Assembly: GCF_963678975.1 (NCBI RefSeq)
Contig: NC_089280.1
Coordinates: 13,591,280 to 13,655,279, forward strand
Length of the DNA stretch: 64,000 nucleotides
From: Dysidea avara
Lineage: Eukaryota; Porifera; Demospongiae; Dictyoceratida; Dysideidae
Direction: 5' to 3'
Shown: positions 20,462 through 62,533 of the stretch, piece by piece
Layout: each line of letters opens with the position of its first letter
Position numbering within the stretch: the first letter of the stretch is position 1
Translations under genes and position numbers: made by a program
The notes under the pieces: model-generated
The model's input: only the letters and a program-made list of their open reading frames with translations
What the model was told of the DNA's origin: nothing
Databases searched by the model: none

Positions 20462-23400
20462 ATGGAAGTAAAGTCGTTTCTGCAGGCCTTGCTGTTTGAT
20501 CCCTATTCCATCTCTGAGTGGGAAGAGGATCCACAGGACATTCCAAGCGTGACATGGAGCGACATGGTCTATTACATGACTAGCACACCCAGTCCATACA
20601 CAAGGGAGGAACTTAAGGTAGCTGTATTCAGCTAGTGGTCATGTATAGCTACTACTAATATAGATGCATATATAGCTGCATATAATTTAAATCAGATCTT
20701 TTAAATTACCAGCTGAGTTGTTTATGAAAGCTGTAATAGACAAATTTCATAATAATGAAAAATCCAAGCGTTGCCTCTAACAACCTAAATTTTACATTAT
20801 TTGTAGGTGTCAATGTCTTAAGTCACTTCTCCAAGTTTTAAAAGGATAGCATAAATAAGTCATGAGATATGACATTTTGAAGTTGCAATTTTCCCATACA
20901 TTGTCAATGAGAGGGGCAACAGTTGCCCCTTCTCAGTAATCACACAAATCATGGGATTCAAGGTGTAGTATCTATGGTCATATCTTATGACCTATATACA
21001 CTATCCATTTAAAACTTGGAGAGATTATTGTTGACATTCACACCTACAAATTATGTAATATTGAGATACATGTACTTTTGAATTTTTAGTTTTTGCATAT
21101 GTTGAAATACCTCATTTTTGTGATTACCGAGAAGGGGCAACTATAGCCCTCTCACATAGATATGTATGGAAAACCACAAATTTCAAAATGTCATATCTTA
21201 TGACATATACATGCTATCCTTTCAAAATTTGGAGAAGTTACTTTAGGCATCATCACCTAATAATACTGGGAAATTCAGGTTGCTAGGGGTAATGGTTATT
21301 TCTATATGCTATAAAGCCTTATTATGGAATTTGTCTATTTGCTTTAATAAGGTATGATTAAAGTAATTGACTATAATCAGCTACATGAATGGTTATAATG
21401 GCTTACTGTTAATGTTGGTTAGCTAGTGCATGGAAAAGTTGAGCTAACTATAGGTAATGCTACAGATAAAGTATTAGCAAGCAAGTTTTAAGACTAGTCA
21501 TAGCACAAAGAGTGATAGCTATATCTAGATAGTACAATGGTTGCTGCACAGCACAAAAGGTGAAGACTTGTTAATCGATGAGCTAGGGTATATATTGTAC
21601 AATTACATCATAGGGTGTGTAAATAAGTTCAATGCTGATAAATGAGTTCAGCAGTAATATTATCACATTTTGCAATAATTATCACATTTATCATCTAATT
21701 TGTGTCTCTTCTAGACCTCATATTTGACACAGTTCATGCATACCATTACTAACTATGTCAATTGGTTGACTTGTTAGCAAAGAAATTATGTTTGTAAGCT
21801 AATCCTAGTAAAAACAAGCAGTCATAAGGATTTTTCAAACTATGTGGTTGTGTTTTAATTTTCACATGCAATAATCTCATTAAATGACTCATGCAATAAT
21901 CGCTTGTCACAAATTCAATATCACCCAACCCTATGATACAGCTATAGCCTGGGTTAAATAAACAATAACATGTACACCTGCAGGCATGGAAAGGAATGCT
22001 TGATGGTGAAAGTTTTTTGGATGGGTACATGAGCTGAAATTACACAGCTATACTGGACCTAAAGGGAAAGGTTAATGTATCATGGACCAGATATGCGTTT
22101 CAAACCATCACACATATATAGGTTATGCATTCGCTAAGGACTTCCTGCACACCACTTATACCATGGGTTGTAATAGAAGAGGATGGAGAGATATTAGCAG
22201 CACACTGCAATTGCATGGCAGGGTATGTATATTTGGAAAACATGATGGGATCATGTGATAGGATGTTATCTGTGACTTTGTATAGAATAGGAGAAGCCTG
22301 TTCCCATGTTGCTGCCATTATTTCCAGTCTTGTGGCTGCTAACAGTATATGACAGAGATCAGCATCAGTTATATCACAAAGATGCATGTGGCTTCCACCT
22401 GCAGAGAGTGTAAGTACATATATAGATAAGAGTTTTGAAAGTGTATTACCCATCTTGCATAAAATGATTCACATAACTAGCTGCTTATACATATAACATT
22501 TTGCATCTCCAATTATAGGTTACTCCAGCAAAAATTTGTGAAATAAAGTTTCGATCCTCAAGTAGTAAAGGCAGAGGTGGTACAGATGCCACATTATCAC
22601 AAAAGAAGACCTACACTGCAGAGATATCTGACCCATCAGATACTGAATTGAACACTTTTTATGATGTAATTAACAGTTACACAAAAAGAGAGCCTGGAAT
22701 ACTAAAGATTTCGCCTCCATATAGTGAAAAGTTTATTCCTATTCTAAGTCAATCAGTCTACCCTACAGCATTGATGGAGCTGTATAATCCAGAGGCACCG
22801 ACTCTTCAATATCACAACCTTCTAACAGAGTGTGAGAGAACCATTAATACTATCAAGGTTTGTCATGCATGGCTATCATGTTTTCATAGCAAATTAGCAA
22901 TTCTATCATTACTGTATGCTGTAGGTGACTGCTGAACAAGTTGCAAAATTAGAGGAAGTGACCAGGGGCCAGTCATCAACTAAGAGTTGGTTTATACACA
23001 GAGCAAGAAGGATCCTGCTTCAAACTGTAAGGCAGTGACTGCAACGAGCTTACTTTCACCTTTAATTAAAAGATTGTGCTACATCCAGAAGCTCATAAGT
23101 TCACAACAAAAGCAACAAAGTGAGTAGCTAAATTGATAATAATTTGTCATCTCTGAGTTATATGTGCATTTATACATACACAATAGGTGGGGTTGTGATC
23201 ATGAAAAAGTTGCCTTTGATGCTTACAAGCAATAACCATTACAAAACACAAAAAAATTTAGTGCTGTGAAGCTGGCTTGTTTATTGATGTTGACCGGCCA
23301 TATTTGGGTGCATCACCTGATGGTTTGGTGAATTGTTCATGTTGTAAAGATTGGCATGGAATGCTAGAGATCAAATGCTCATTTTGTTTTAAGGATACAT

Positions 23401-23969
23401 TGCCAGACAATACATCAGCTGATACAAACTATTATATGGAGAAAAATGATGATGGAGAATGGAAATTAAAAAAGAGAACGTGCATATTTTTATTAAGTTC
23501 AAATGCAAGTGGCTATCTGTAAGGTAACATTGTGATTTTGTTGTGTGGGGTGAAAGTGGGTTTATTATTGAAAGGATTAAGGCAGACAATGAATTTTTTG
23601 AACAAAAGCTGGAACCACTATATGACTTTTTTTTGTCTATGGAATGCTCCCAGGAAGTGGTACACAAGGAGACCAGTGGCTGACACAGCAAATGTTGTAC
23701 TGAGATCAGTACCAACTGAAGACCATTTGGATTGTTAAGATGAAGACATTACAAGATTATGATGTTACTGTCAAAAACCAAGCTTTGGTGACAGGATATT
23801 ATGTGACAATGAAGAGTGCCCTATAAAGTGGTTCCATTTTGACTGTCTACAAATCAGATGGTATTGTCCATTTTGTCGAAAGCTTCCACAATTTACCAAA
23901 GGTAAAGGTTCCAAAAAGAATCTCAATAAAGGCAACTCAGCTATAAATCTAAATTTTAATCTTGACTAA
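20462..23969 (+). pseudogene. SWIM zinc finger / YqaJ nuclease / PHD finger protein, degenerate split gene
   Basis: Pieces of one protein in order. The exon 20462-20617 carries a family N-terminus (TWSDMVYYMTSTPSPYTREE), with donor at 20618. A weak exon lies near 21980-22080. The SWIM finger is in 22122-22222 plus 22286 onward (CNCMAG then GEACSHVAA), with a 63-bp intron. An exon opens at about 22519 and ends in a donor after 22857, another opens at about 22926, and the YqaJ nuclease core is GASPDGL (about 23310) with LEIKCSFC. A terminal PHD-like C4HC3 finger (CYCQKPSFGDRILC to CPFCRK) runs from 23763 to TAA at 23967-23969. At least one in-frame stop (22350-22352) and frame changes near 23010, 23090, 23240 and 23500 show it is broken. 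Such SWIM-YqaJ proteins are familiar from cnidarian and sponge genomes and, as I recall, accompany ISL2EU-type transposases. Confidence 0.75.
20735..21339. mobile_element. Foldback element in an intron of the YqaJ-type pseudogene
   Basis: AATAGACAAATTTCATAATAA at the left is inverted at the right (ATTATGGAATTTGTCTATT). Long arms share AGTCACTTCTCCAAG-like and GTCAT(A/G)TCTTATGAC words. A third copy of the inner module lies at about 20975-21060. About 605 bp, no coding capacity. Confidence 0.7.
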
Positions 23970-24426
23970 CAACTGATGGACGCAAGTTTACGCATGCACA
24001 GCATACACTTACAATTTGATCAATAGTACTGTCATTTTCGTCAACAACTAGTAATGTTCCTTGTAATATAAGGTACTTTTGTTTAAGAACGCCTATCACC
24101 CTCTCTACATGTATTCGAACTACAGGCAATTCTTGGCCCCAGTCAACTTCTACTTTCTCTAGCTGCTTCTTCCCCTTTGTGAAGGGAGGAATCTTCACTT
24201 CAGCCAAAGTCATTCTTGCATAGTCATCACATGTAAAGCCTCTGTCAGCTAATATCACATTACCTAGATATATAACAGTGTTGTAAAATGCACGATGATG
24301 GTAATACGTCTTACCTGGAAGCAAATGTTGAATTAAGCCAGATTGTTCAGTAATTTCTTTATCTGACCTTTTGGTAACACCTTTTTGTTTATTATTTTTT
24401 ACAGTTTCTGGACTTTTTGGTAGCAC
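23956..24426 (-). pseudogene. DDE transposase C-terminal part (DDE_4 type), N-terminus missing
   Basis: Minus-strand exons 24426-24315 and 24263-23956 are joined across a 51-bp GT-AG intron (24314-24264) whose removal gives LIQHLLPG-NVILADRGF. LADRGF carries an expected catalytic Asp, and RIHVERVIGVLKQKYLILQG carries the Glu of DDE_4 (Harbinger/ISL2EU-like) transposases. IPPFTKGKKQL is also typical. The first catalytic Asp and the DNA-binding part are not seen; just upstream is a small tandem duplication (24365-24436) and then a MITE. Its stop overlaps the 3' end of the plus-strand YqaJ-type gene by 14 bp. No internal stop is seen in what remains. Confidence 0.75.
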
Positions 24427-24444
24427 CTTTTTGTTTAATTATTA

Positions 24445-24770
24445 GGCCTCTCAAAGAAATTCATTGTTTCCCATTTCCTGCCCACATGCAGATTTTCTTC
24501 CTGCATGGTCATTCATTTTTGCTGTCAACCGAACATTTTATTCATTATTTATCCTGTGATTTCATAGTAGCTAGTAACCAGTTTAGCGTTCAGAAAGCCC
24601 GTTTAGCTAGCTTTTCACTGTTCAGGTTCTTAGTTTAAATATTTCTATTCTGTAAGTTAGTTACGAATTTCAGAAATTAGTGTAAATATTTATAATGGAT
24701 AATGAACCACCTGCCCGCATGTATTTTTGAGGTCAATGAATGGGAAACAAGGAGTTTTCTTGGAGTGGCC
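24445..24770. mobile_element. Harbinger-type MITE, TTA target duplication
   Basis: 326 bp starting GGCCTCTC and ending GGAGTGGCC, flanked by TTA (24442-24444 and 24771-24773). Subterminal words GTTTCCCAT and TGCCC(A/G)CATG are inverted between ends. It belongs with the element at 34498-34857. A 3-bp TTA/TAA duplication is typical of PIF/Harbinger. Confidence 0.75.
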
Positions 24771-24773
24771 TTA

Positions 24774-25350
24774 AGTCACAAAATTCTCTACCATTGGGGT
24801 GTAAAATGGGTAATGAACCTTGATAGAATTTCTTAGCTAATACAAACGATAATGAAATGACCTATTGGCTTCAAATTTTTTTCAGCAAGCAAAAACCATG
24901 TAAATACAAAATGGCTGTAAAGTTCACCAAGGATCAAGTCTACAATGGCACTATAGCAAAAAATAAATATCATAAGAAGTACAATTTATGTGGAAAATTT
25001 AACAATTGTATCACAACGTGCATATGTTTTGCACTATGCTGCTCTACTACACCAGTTTTTTCTCTATTCATTGAAAAAAGTGACATGGCTGTGTGAGACT
25101 ATACATGCATAGTGTGGTGTGTAATGCTGAAATTGTGGTGCTGTGGCAAAAATTTAAGAGTTCATTGGATTTGCAGCTCACAGCTAGTGCTTGAGTATTT
25201 GACTCTAGTTGACTGGTTGCTCTCCAAATCACCTTCCTACCTTCCTAGCTTATTTCTAAGGTTTTGTTTTAGTAGTAGGAGCAGCAGTAGTAGGAGTAGG
25301 AGCAGCAGCAGCAGCAACGGCAGACAAAGGAACATTACAGTATATGCATG
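24774..25350. other. Intergenic; GTA/AGC-rich microsatellite
   Basis: No gene recognised. An impure trinucleotide run (AGTAGTAGGAGCAGCAG type) lies at about 25270-25322, just left of the next MITE. Confidence 0.45.
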
Positions 25351-25819
25351 CAGGGGCGGATCCAGGAGTTGGCAAGGGGAGGGGCACAAATAAGCTAAGT
25401 TGTAGGTGGTTGGGGAAGTAGATTCTCTTGTCACAAGTTAGTTGCTGCATTTTTGAAGCACCAAACAATCACCTCTTTGTAGTGTCTCACTGTTGAATTT
25501 TGCCCTTTGCAGATGGTTGTGAACTCTTAAAAGCTGTTCAAAAGGTTTCGAATGTCTTAAACAACAGCAACACGATAATTATTTTTAGAGGCGCTTAGTA
25601 CGCACGAAGGTGCTGGGTAACTATTTCACAACTAGTTTGACTGGTTTGCTTTGATTTCAGGTGAAATTCTACCATATTTTCACAAGTTTAATAGCAAAAC
25701 TGATCTTGGCCTGACAAAGTTCAGTATTTTATTCGGAAGTAGCTATGGCTAGCTTCTCCACAAGGTGAGAGGGGGGGGGGGGCATTTGCCCCAAATGCCC
25801 CATCCTGGATCCGCCATTG
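25351..25819. mobile_element. MITE with CAGGGGCGGATCCAGG ends
   Basis: Left end CAGGGGCGGATCCAGG; right end, read on the minus strand, CAATGGCGGATCCAGG. It is flanked by GCATG on both sides (25346-25350, 25820-25824). A G-run lies near 25770. Further ends of the same family are at 33144-33156 (minus) and about 36553 (plus). The ends resemble widespread hAT-like elements, but only 5 bp of flank repeat was found, so the superfamily is open. Confidence 0.65.
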
Positions 25820-25824
25820 GCATG

Positions 25825-27898
25825 TGCAGTGAGAGATCACTGAAGGAATGGCATCAGGAATGCCATATATTCCCCTTGGACTTACAGGACTACATTGGCA
25901 CTAGAAACAGGAATCATGCATTCACACTGTATTCAGAAGTTCAGAACGCCAACAAGCAAATAGAAGACAACAATTATAAATGCACTTCATAGTCACAGTT
26001 ATAAACTGATGTAGTTTTATTAACTGTGTATTGTCGCATTACTAGCTGACCCCCATCCTGCCATCAAGGTGAATATCCACCTAACAGGGACAAAATGTGG
26101 TCCAAATTTTAGCAAAATAACTAGTTCTAAACTGAGTAGTGCAGACCAGCATATGTACCACCAAGATAAAATGTAAATGAAAATGAAGAAAATGAAACTA
26201 ACAAGTTTGAATTTTGTGTTTATAAAGATCGAGATACTCTAATAGAGCAGTCACTGCTCTAATAGAACAGTCACAATTCTAATGTCATTAACTGATAATT
26301 ACATGAACAACACTTCCTTATTTTGTTTATATAGTATATACTTTACCATCAAACAGGTTTATCTAGTATGGCTTGCAAAGTATGCATTTTGTTAGCTAAA
26401 TAGCTATAAAAATGCTCCCTAATTGAAACCTAGGAGGTCTAATTTTAAAAATTTTCTCAGAAGATATCCAACTAGAGTCTTAGAAAGTATATGACTTTCA
26501 TTCACCCTGCTATACCAAGCAAAGTTATGCAAATTAGTATAAATTGTGTACTATATAGGGTTCCATTCTTCTCCTCTTAGTAGAATAAACACTCTTTATC
26601 CTATCTTCTTGCCCCCTTTCTATAGCAGTGTCTCCTAAATTCACCTATGTGAGTAGGACACTCTCCTCAGTGTATATTATGAACTCTTGACAATAATTAT
26701 TATTTGTATGAAGCTGTAAGCAGCTTGTTTATTTTCTATAATGGACTTGATAGATGGTAATTTTGTTACCTAACATCAGGGATAATGAATCAAATGTGTT
26801 TTTCAATTAAGTGAAATGAAACTATATGAGGTATATAACTGAAGCTGCATGTGGGGAGTGATCAGGCTAAGCAATGTTAGCTAAATTTTGCAATTGGCTT
26901 TATTACATTATAATTCCATCAATCCATAGATGTGAAAGAAACTGAGGAAGGGAGCAAAATAATAAAAGGCTACTACTGTTGCAAAAGAGTTCCTTTCTAC
27001 TACTAATCCTGTAAGACTGGGCGTTGCATCTGTATTTTAAAGAACATGCCTATTAATGCTTGTGAGCTTGCACAGAAAGTAAGGATTCTATATATCAGTA
27101 TAACAATACTACTAAATTGTATTTTGTTTTGATTAACAACCATATGACACTTATAAGGATTCTGCACTGATCATGTGACTAATAAGAGACAACTTGATGG
27201 TTAGTCACTAGTTGTGTCTAACATACATAACTAATAGTACATTTATAGACAAGTGATGAGCAATAATGTTACATGGAGTGGATATATTGAACATGTTAGT
27301 TTAGTTATTATTGTGCTATTGCTGGTGATGTTGTGTATGTATTCATACATAAGTTGAGTTTAATTACATGCATTTTTTACAAACACTATAAAGCAGCTGC
27401 AAATGTTGTGATTATGCAATTAATCATCTACCTTTTATGTCCATTGCTTAGTGATTTCAACTACACGTGTACATTGTGAAAAACCTATAATCTTCTACCT
27501 TATATTTGTTGTATCCAAATGCACAGTAGACTCAGTAGTGCATATGCAGCCAGAAAGTAGGTCAGTCATGCACACTAATCTGATATATTGATGTTAGCAG
27601 GATGCAATTTCATTCTTTAAATAGAGACATATTTGCAGAATAACAATTCCACAATAGAGGTATATGTAGTGAAGAACACACAATTATGCTAGTATAGTGG
27701 CTGCTGCACCATGCTCGAAGTTATGTTAACATCATTTTAATGATATGCAAGGTAACATGGATGCAGGGGAGACTGATTGTGGTTTATCAAGACTCATGGT
27801 AGTTAGTCACAAGGCCTAGAAAGTACAAAGGCACACACCGCAAACAATAAAATGTGACCACTACTGTGAGTTGTTTACATATCAGAGCAGTTACATAT
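25825..27898. other. Intergenic, no gene recognised
   Basis: AT-rich. The dispersed motif CTCTAATAGAGCAGTCA occurs as a close pair at 26235-26274. No exon or element boundary is supported otherwise. Confidence 0.45.
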
Positions 27899-28147
27899 GT
27901 GACCGGATTTGCGAAAAGGTACCTTTTCCACACATTTGACATACCAACAAACAAAATGATGTAACATTTGACTCCTTGTGCTGATTAACTTGCTCTTAGT
28001 ATCCAAATGTAGCCAGATACTGTAGCTACATTCAGTGAAAATTTCAAGCAATTATATGCCATGATAAAAAAGTTATCAAGCTTTAAACTTCAAAAAAGGG
28101 GTCAAATTTTGTGTGTGAAAAAGGTACCTTTTCGCAAATCCGGTCAC
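27899..28147. mobile_element. Palindromic-ended MITE (GTGACCGGATTTGCG ends)
   Basis: 249 bp with inverted ends GTGACCGGATTTGCGAAAAG and the word GGTACCTTTT, flanked by ATAT on both sides. Diverged relatives of the end sequence appear near 31366, 31555 and 38805. Confidence 0.75.
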
Positions 28148-31100
28148 ATATGTACACAGTCTTAAAATTTATTTGGCAAAGTTTCAACTATAAAGATTCT
28201 ACCTCAATACTAAGGACAAGTAACCTTTGTATTATGGGAAACTATAATACTATTCCACATAAAAGTCAGGAAAAATTGTTGAAGTAGTTGGTTGATCACT
28301 TTGGCCATCACCCACCAGTTAATTAAATGTGTGTCATATTTTTTTCAAATTCTTCACCGTATCCAAATCTAACTGGGACATTTTTCTTCAACCCTTGGAG
28401 TCATATTGTAAAGAGGACTTTACTATACCCAAAAGCTTTGAGTGCAATGTATGTCTACATTTTTAGTTTGCTAATATATTGTTATTGGCTAGTTTAGAAG
28501 ATCATCCTTGTGTTCTTTGAAGATTCAAATTTTCCACCATGATGTTGCTCCATTGTGTGTATGTAGGTATAGTTTCACACCACCCACCTTAACCTGATCC
28601 CCCCAGACATGAACAGTGGCTCAATTTTGCCCTCTAAAATTTATTCTAGACAGCTTGCATTGGCAAGAAGGTACGTATTAGCGATAGTGTTAGCAAGCTG
28701 GCTGATATGCTAGCATTGTGTTGTGGACTGCTTAAAAGTCATGACCATGTAGGTAATAAATTGAGTCCAGTTAGAATTGTTCTTAACAATGATATCAGCA
28801 TTTGAAATACTTGCCACAGCATATGATATGGCATAACCCAGTACTGTGCAGGGCACAGCCCAACTGGTTTACATTAGTGTTGTTTTAGTAATAGGTTTGA
28901 CTTTAAGTTATAGCTGTAAATCAAAACTATAGTTAAAGTTTTAGTTTTATTTGCCATCTTCAAAGTTACAGTTTTAGATGTTAGATTTTTACAGCTTTAA
29001 TTATCAACTTCAATACAGTAGTAGATTTGGAGGGGGGGGGGCACATGTCCTCCTCCTTTCTATACACATACTCTAATGGAACAGCTTTGTATGTATATTT
29101 ATGATAATATAGTTTAAGCTCATAACTGAACTCATGACTGTCACTATTCCCTATACTTATAGCTCTTGATCAATGTGAACAGTATGATTTATTGCTATGA
29201 TTTAGATATTTGTGCACAAAACTATTCTACATCAAAAATTTCAATCCTGAGTCACATAATTAACTATATATTTAGTTTCTGGGCTGTATACAGGTATTTG
29301 GCTATATCTGACATGCATGCTACAGAAAAAGACCATGAAATCTCATCATATGCACATTTGATGCCATATTTATTTAATGCTGCATGTATAGAAATATACT
29401 GTAGAATGAACAAGACATCAGTGCATCTCTTATGTTCATACACTGTATTAAAGATAAAGCCAGAGCAAATATATTGTTAACAATGATAGCATAAGCAAAG
29501 TTTGATCAAATACAGCTATGTAAAAGGCCTATAGTATCAGTGACAGTGAGTGCATGGTTGAGTAGTAATCAGCTCAACAATACATGGGTGGCCCCAGAAG
29601 CAACATCTACTGTAACTTGGTAGAAACACAGGAAAGGAGAAACAACAATAGTTAAAATATCTGGTCAAATCACTTGATATCCACTCAACTTTCACAATAT
29701 ACTGTCAGGACAGTTATTTTGCACACTGTATAATAGAGCAGTCAGAAATTCTAATAGAACAGTCATGCTGGTTAAAATACTCTAATAAAGCAGTCAGGTT
29801 CGCTTTAAGGAATATGATGAAGTATTTGATGAAGTATACCAATGGAAATCAATTATACAACTGTTCCAAAAAATGATTTGCTTCCTTATAGTTATTCAAC
29901 TGTACAATGTGTAAAAATTCATTCATAAATTTGCATAAATTTAGTTACTTTCCTTAATCCGTGATTGCAACAATCTCTTTATCAGAATCATTGAATCAGT
30001 TTCCCTGCATATAATCATTTGTAAAAAACTTGAACTGAATATATAACTTTGATTATCACAAATAATTTTGTACATGTATAAATATTTTGTTCATACTGGT
30101 TCCCTGGATAAAATGCTGTCTGTCCAGTAATGAACTCAAATTATAAAAGTTTGTACATGATGTTGCAATGATTAATATGATATTATTTTTGTAAATTGAA
30201 GTTGACCTAATGTTATGCACAAAAAAGTTTGTTGGAAGAGAAGATTTACAGTGTGATTTGTTCCATACTTTAGTTTACCAGCTAAGCATTATACTGCAGA
30301 TCTGCATCAATATTTGTGACTGTCTCTGGGAAAACCGGTCTTATTGCCCATTATAAGTATCGAGAAATGCCGGTTTTTACATGTACCAAATTTTCACACG
30401 TTTTACAACAATTTATTACTTTCCAGATCATCCACTGAAGAAGTAATCAACAGCTTAGTTTCTCATTTTTAGATAGTTTTTAACTGAGGTTGGCTGTATC
30501 AGGCAAGCTCCAAAAGGGTGGGAGTGGAGAGCCTGAAAGGTGGGCAAGATACTTTTTTAAAATTGAAGAGGAACGTGTTGAGATGAAGTAGGCCAAGGTA
30601 TGGGTCATTCAAGGCTCAAAACTGGCTAAAATGAAAGGAAATTTACAGTACAGGTCATTGTCCAATACCATGGAGCTGTACAGCGACACACAGTCATCTC
30701 CTGGTTGGTCAGGGTTCCATCAAGATCCCTGACCACTCATACAGCTCGCCACTGTGCCAGCAAGCAAAAGCAGACCACTTTACCCGGTCAACTGTGACAG
30801 TGCAATTTGATAGTGCATTCATAAAGCTTTGTGTTTGTGCAACACAAAGCAAGCTGCAATATGTCATGTTTGTCAAAATCACTACAAATACCATGAATTA
30901 TCTCCACACATTTCCACATATAGGCAATAGGCTATTATACTCAAAACTGAGCATTATGCTTTTATGCAGTACTCATAAATTACCTACATATTATGCTCTT
31001 AAGAGATGTCCAAACTTAGCTACCATAATTTGAAAATAAATTATTTAAATCAGAGCATTCACAATGATATTACAGTCTTCTTTTTACCTAGTTGCTGTAT

Positions 31101-32789
31101 TAGGCCATTCCAAGTGGTATTGATGTTTCTGGTCCTTGTTGAATAAAAAAAATTGCATGGACAAGGTGGGAGGGTTTGGCCATTATGTCATTATTTACAT
31201 CAAGAGTACATAATAACCCTCCCTATTTTTATCATGTACTCTTGTTTACATGCAAGGTAATGTGGTCAAATTTTACTTTTAAAAAGTATGAAACACTTAG
31301 CAAGTGGTAAAAATTGCAAGCAATCAGTAAGTACATAGTTGCAGTTACAAAACAGCAACAAAATGCGACTGGATCTGCCAAAACCGGTTTTATCGCCCAA
31401 GACAGGAAGTTTGATTTTTTCTAGATGTCCAAAATTAATGAATATACACATAATGCAGATCATCAAACTTTCTCTACAGTGTGTATAATTTTTTGTAACA
31501 GTCTATTATTACAAATGCATTAGAAAAAGTGATATCAATATAATTTATGTGACTGGATTTGCAAAGAGGGATTTTCCGCACACATCCTATTTGCTAACTT
31601 TGACAATGTAGATTGGAAATGTCTGCTGACTCAAAATTTGGTCAGTTGTGAGCACTAACATAGCTTAGTATAGATAGAGAAATTTCAGGGCTTTCTACAT
31701 TTTGAACATGGAGTTTTGATTTTCTAAGTTCGTAGAATTGGATGTGTGTGGAAGACTCCTTTTTGCAATTGCATATGATGCTAAAACTTATCTTGGCACT
31801 TACACCCCACTTTTGTAAATCTCTCCTAAATGTTGCTTCTTTGTACTCATTGAATCAGAGTCCTACCTGGAAAGTACAATGGAACTGCAGTTATCCAAAC
31901 ACTTTGAGACCAGGGGTGGTTCATAAGTCTGAAAAAGTCTATGTCTCTGAAACTGTGCATAAATAACTTAAAATAGCATTAAAGAAACTTATCAGTATTT
32001 TCAACTACCTTAATAGAACAGTCACCTCACTAATAGAACAATCATTTCCATAGTTCAGTTAACCAAAAATCCGGATAAGTGGTGTGTACATAGCAGACAG
32101 TTTAGCCAGGCCTTGGTCCAACAATGTGTTGTGACCACACTACATGGATGCACATTGTTAATAGTGTATGCATACTAACAAATAATCCATTATTTACTCT
32201 TGATACAAAGTTATCACTCGGTGTACATATTATATGCATAATGGTAAAGCAATTGTAGAATTCAGAATGGTAGAAAGGTTTACAGAGCTAGATGTCTACA
32301 ATCATATTTTAACCATCACAGTGACAGCTGTAACCAAACTGTCAGTCACTATAAGTATAGGTTATATGTTGACAACTTGACATATTGATAAAACCTCATT
32401 GTAATCCTAGAGATGGTGTCACTATTATGTGGAAATCTTTGATGTACAAACACATGTAGTTTGAATGCTGATTTGAGAATTAAAGCTTTTTGAGACCACA
32501 AAGAAACACTCCTCAACTTTCATAGTGCCCTATTATATAAATCAGTTAATTCATAGCAGTTTCAATTCCCTTCTATTCACTTTACAAAGGGATATGTACA
32601 AGAAGTCATGCTATTAAAACATTGGTTGGAATGTTAAGAAGATTCCAGGCTGTTTGACTTGCCAAGGCTGCTTCTGTGGGGCTAGTATAGTAGTCCATTC
32701 CGGTTGTCCAGTCCAGTACTAATGTTTGTACTGTAGCTACCAAAAACTTGTAAATGTGAAGAACTGCTTTTATACGTTCTTTATAGGAC
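28148..32789. other. Gene-poor interval with transposon-end remnants and dispersed motif
   Basis: No coding exon recognised. Isolated relatives of transposon ends (GAAAACCGGTCTTATTGCCC near 30330, AAAACCGGTTTTATCGCCC near 31380, GTGACTGGATTTGC near 31550) look like decayed copies of one family. The dispersed motif CTAATAGA(G/A)CAGTCA is at about 29070, 29729-29798 and 32003-32046. A ten-G run lies near 29031-29041. Confidence 0.45.
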
Positions 32790-33001
32790 TTTGTTCCCTA
32801 GCTAATGCAGTTCGAATCCTGGGGTTGGAGGGATTTTTTTTCCTTACTTTGGCCCCTTTTCTGTTACACCTTATCAGTCAGTAAGTCAAGTCACTAGGTC
32901 TAAGTCCTTGAAATTAGGTTAGGTAATCCTAAGGCTGCAGCACATGTTGCTGTCAGACCTTCTGTGCTGGTCACTGTAAAACGCTAATAATAATAATAAT
33001 G
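32790..33001 (+). repeat. SINE with B box and (TAA)n tail
   Basis: B-box-like GTTCGAATCC near 32811, a T/C-rich segment, then CAGACCTTCTGTGCTGGTCAC and a (TAA)n/(TAATAA) tail at about 32983-33001. The tail region matches the SINE copies at 1-212 and 4335-4560. Confidence 0.6.
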
Positions 33002-33143
33002 CATCAACCAATTAATATATACGCAAGCTTATAGATCAAGAGCCATCAATGGGCAGGGCCTATGTGTTTTAGCTATCCCTTGTCTAATTACTCATTATTA
33101 ACAATTAATGTCTCACTTGGGGGCTGAAGCCCCCCCCCCCCCG

Positions 33144-33156
33144 GGATCCGCCCCTG
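33144..33156 (-). repeat. Isolated transposon end (CAGGGGCGGATCC family)
   Basis: GGATCCGCCCCTG, the reverse complement of the left end of the MITE at 25351, preceded by a run of 13 or so C. The partner end was not located. Confidence 0.5.
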
Positions 33157-33986
33157 TGGCATATAAAGTAAGCTAGCTAAAACTTGACTGAGTGCTTAAC
33201 ACAGTGATGTTGTACACTATACTGGAAGCCGGATCTAAATTTTTGGTTGCACTCATGATCAAGTTTAAAATGTTGCGTGAGACTTAGTAGATTTATGGGT
33301 GCCTTTCGCGCCAGCCGCTTTGTAACTATTATGATTATGATTATGATTATGATTAGATACTGGAAAGACAGCACTCAGTGCTGGTTACATCCAGGAGGGG
33401 GGGGGACCCTCAAAACAAAAAGGGGGTTAATTACAACAAATCTAGTCCAAAAATACAATTATTAAACTGTTCTAGTGACTCTGTAACTTCTTTGAAAGTT
33501 TACGCGCCTATAGCTATTGGGCGTTAATTTCAGTCGATTGCGTTGAATCTGAAAAGAGTCTTTACTTCAGGTACGTGTGTTAATTTGACTGGTGTGCATA
33601 GTACAGAAGTCGGGTGAAAGCCAGACTGGCCCATAGATGTCATAATAGCAGATCAGTATAAACCACAGGCCTGGCCCTTACCATAGATTCTCTCAATAGT
33701 CTATGCCCTAATACAGTGCATGCATGGCGTCAACGGCGCCACCTAGCTAGCCACGTAAGGCTGTGGATAAATGGCTACGTTTGATACTGTACCTTTTGTG
33801 CAGAGCAAAGTAAACTTGATCAGAAAAACCTAGAGTGTACGATGTTAGTGGGCGTGGCTTCGTATAGTCTTATATTATCACCGCTCAGTGCTCACGGTAG
33901 CTATCGCCTGCATAGTTGCATACTGGTCTGTTCACTTCTTCTACACTACTATTATAGGTGAAACACTACTTTGCTAGCTACCACCA

Positions 33987-62533
<28,547 letters not shown>

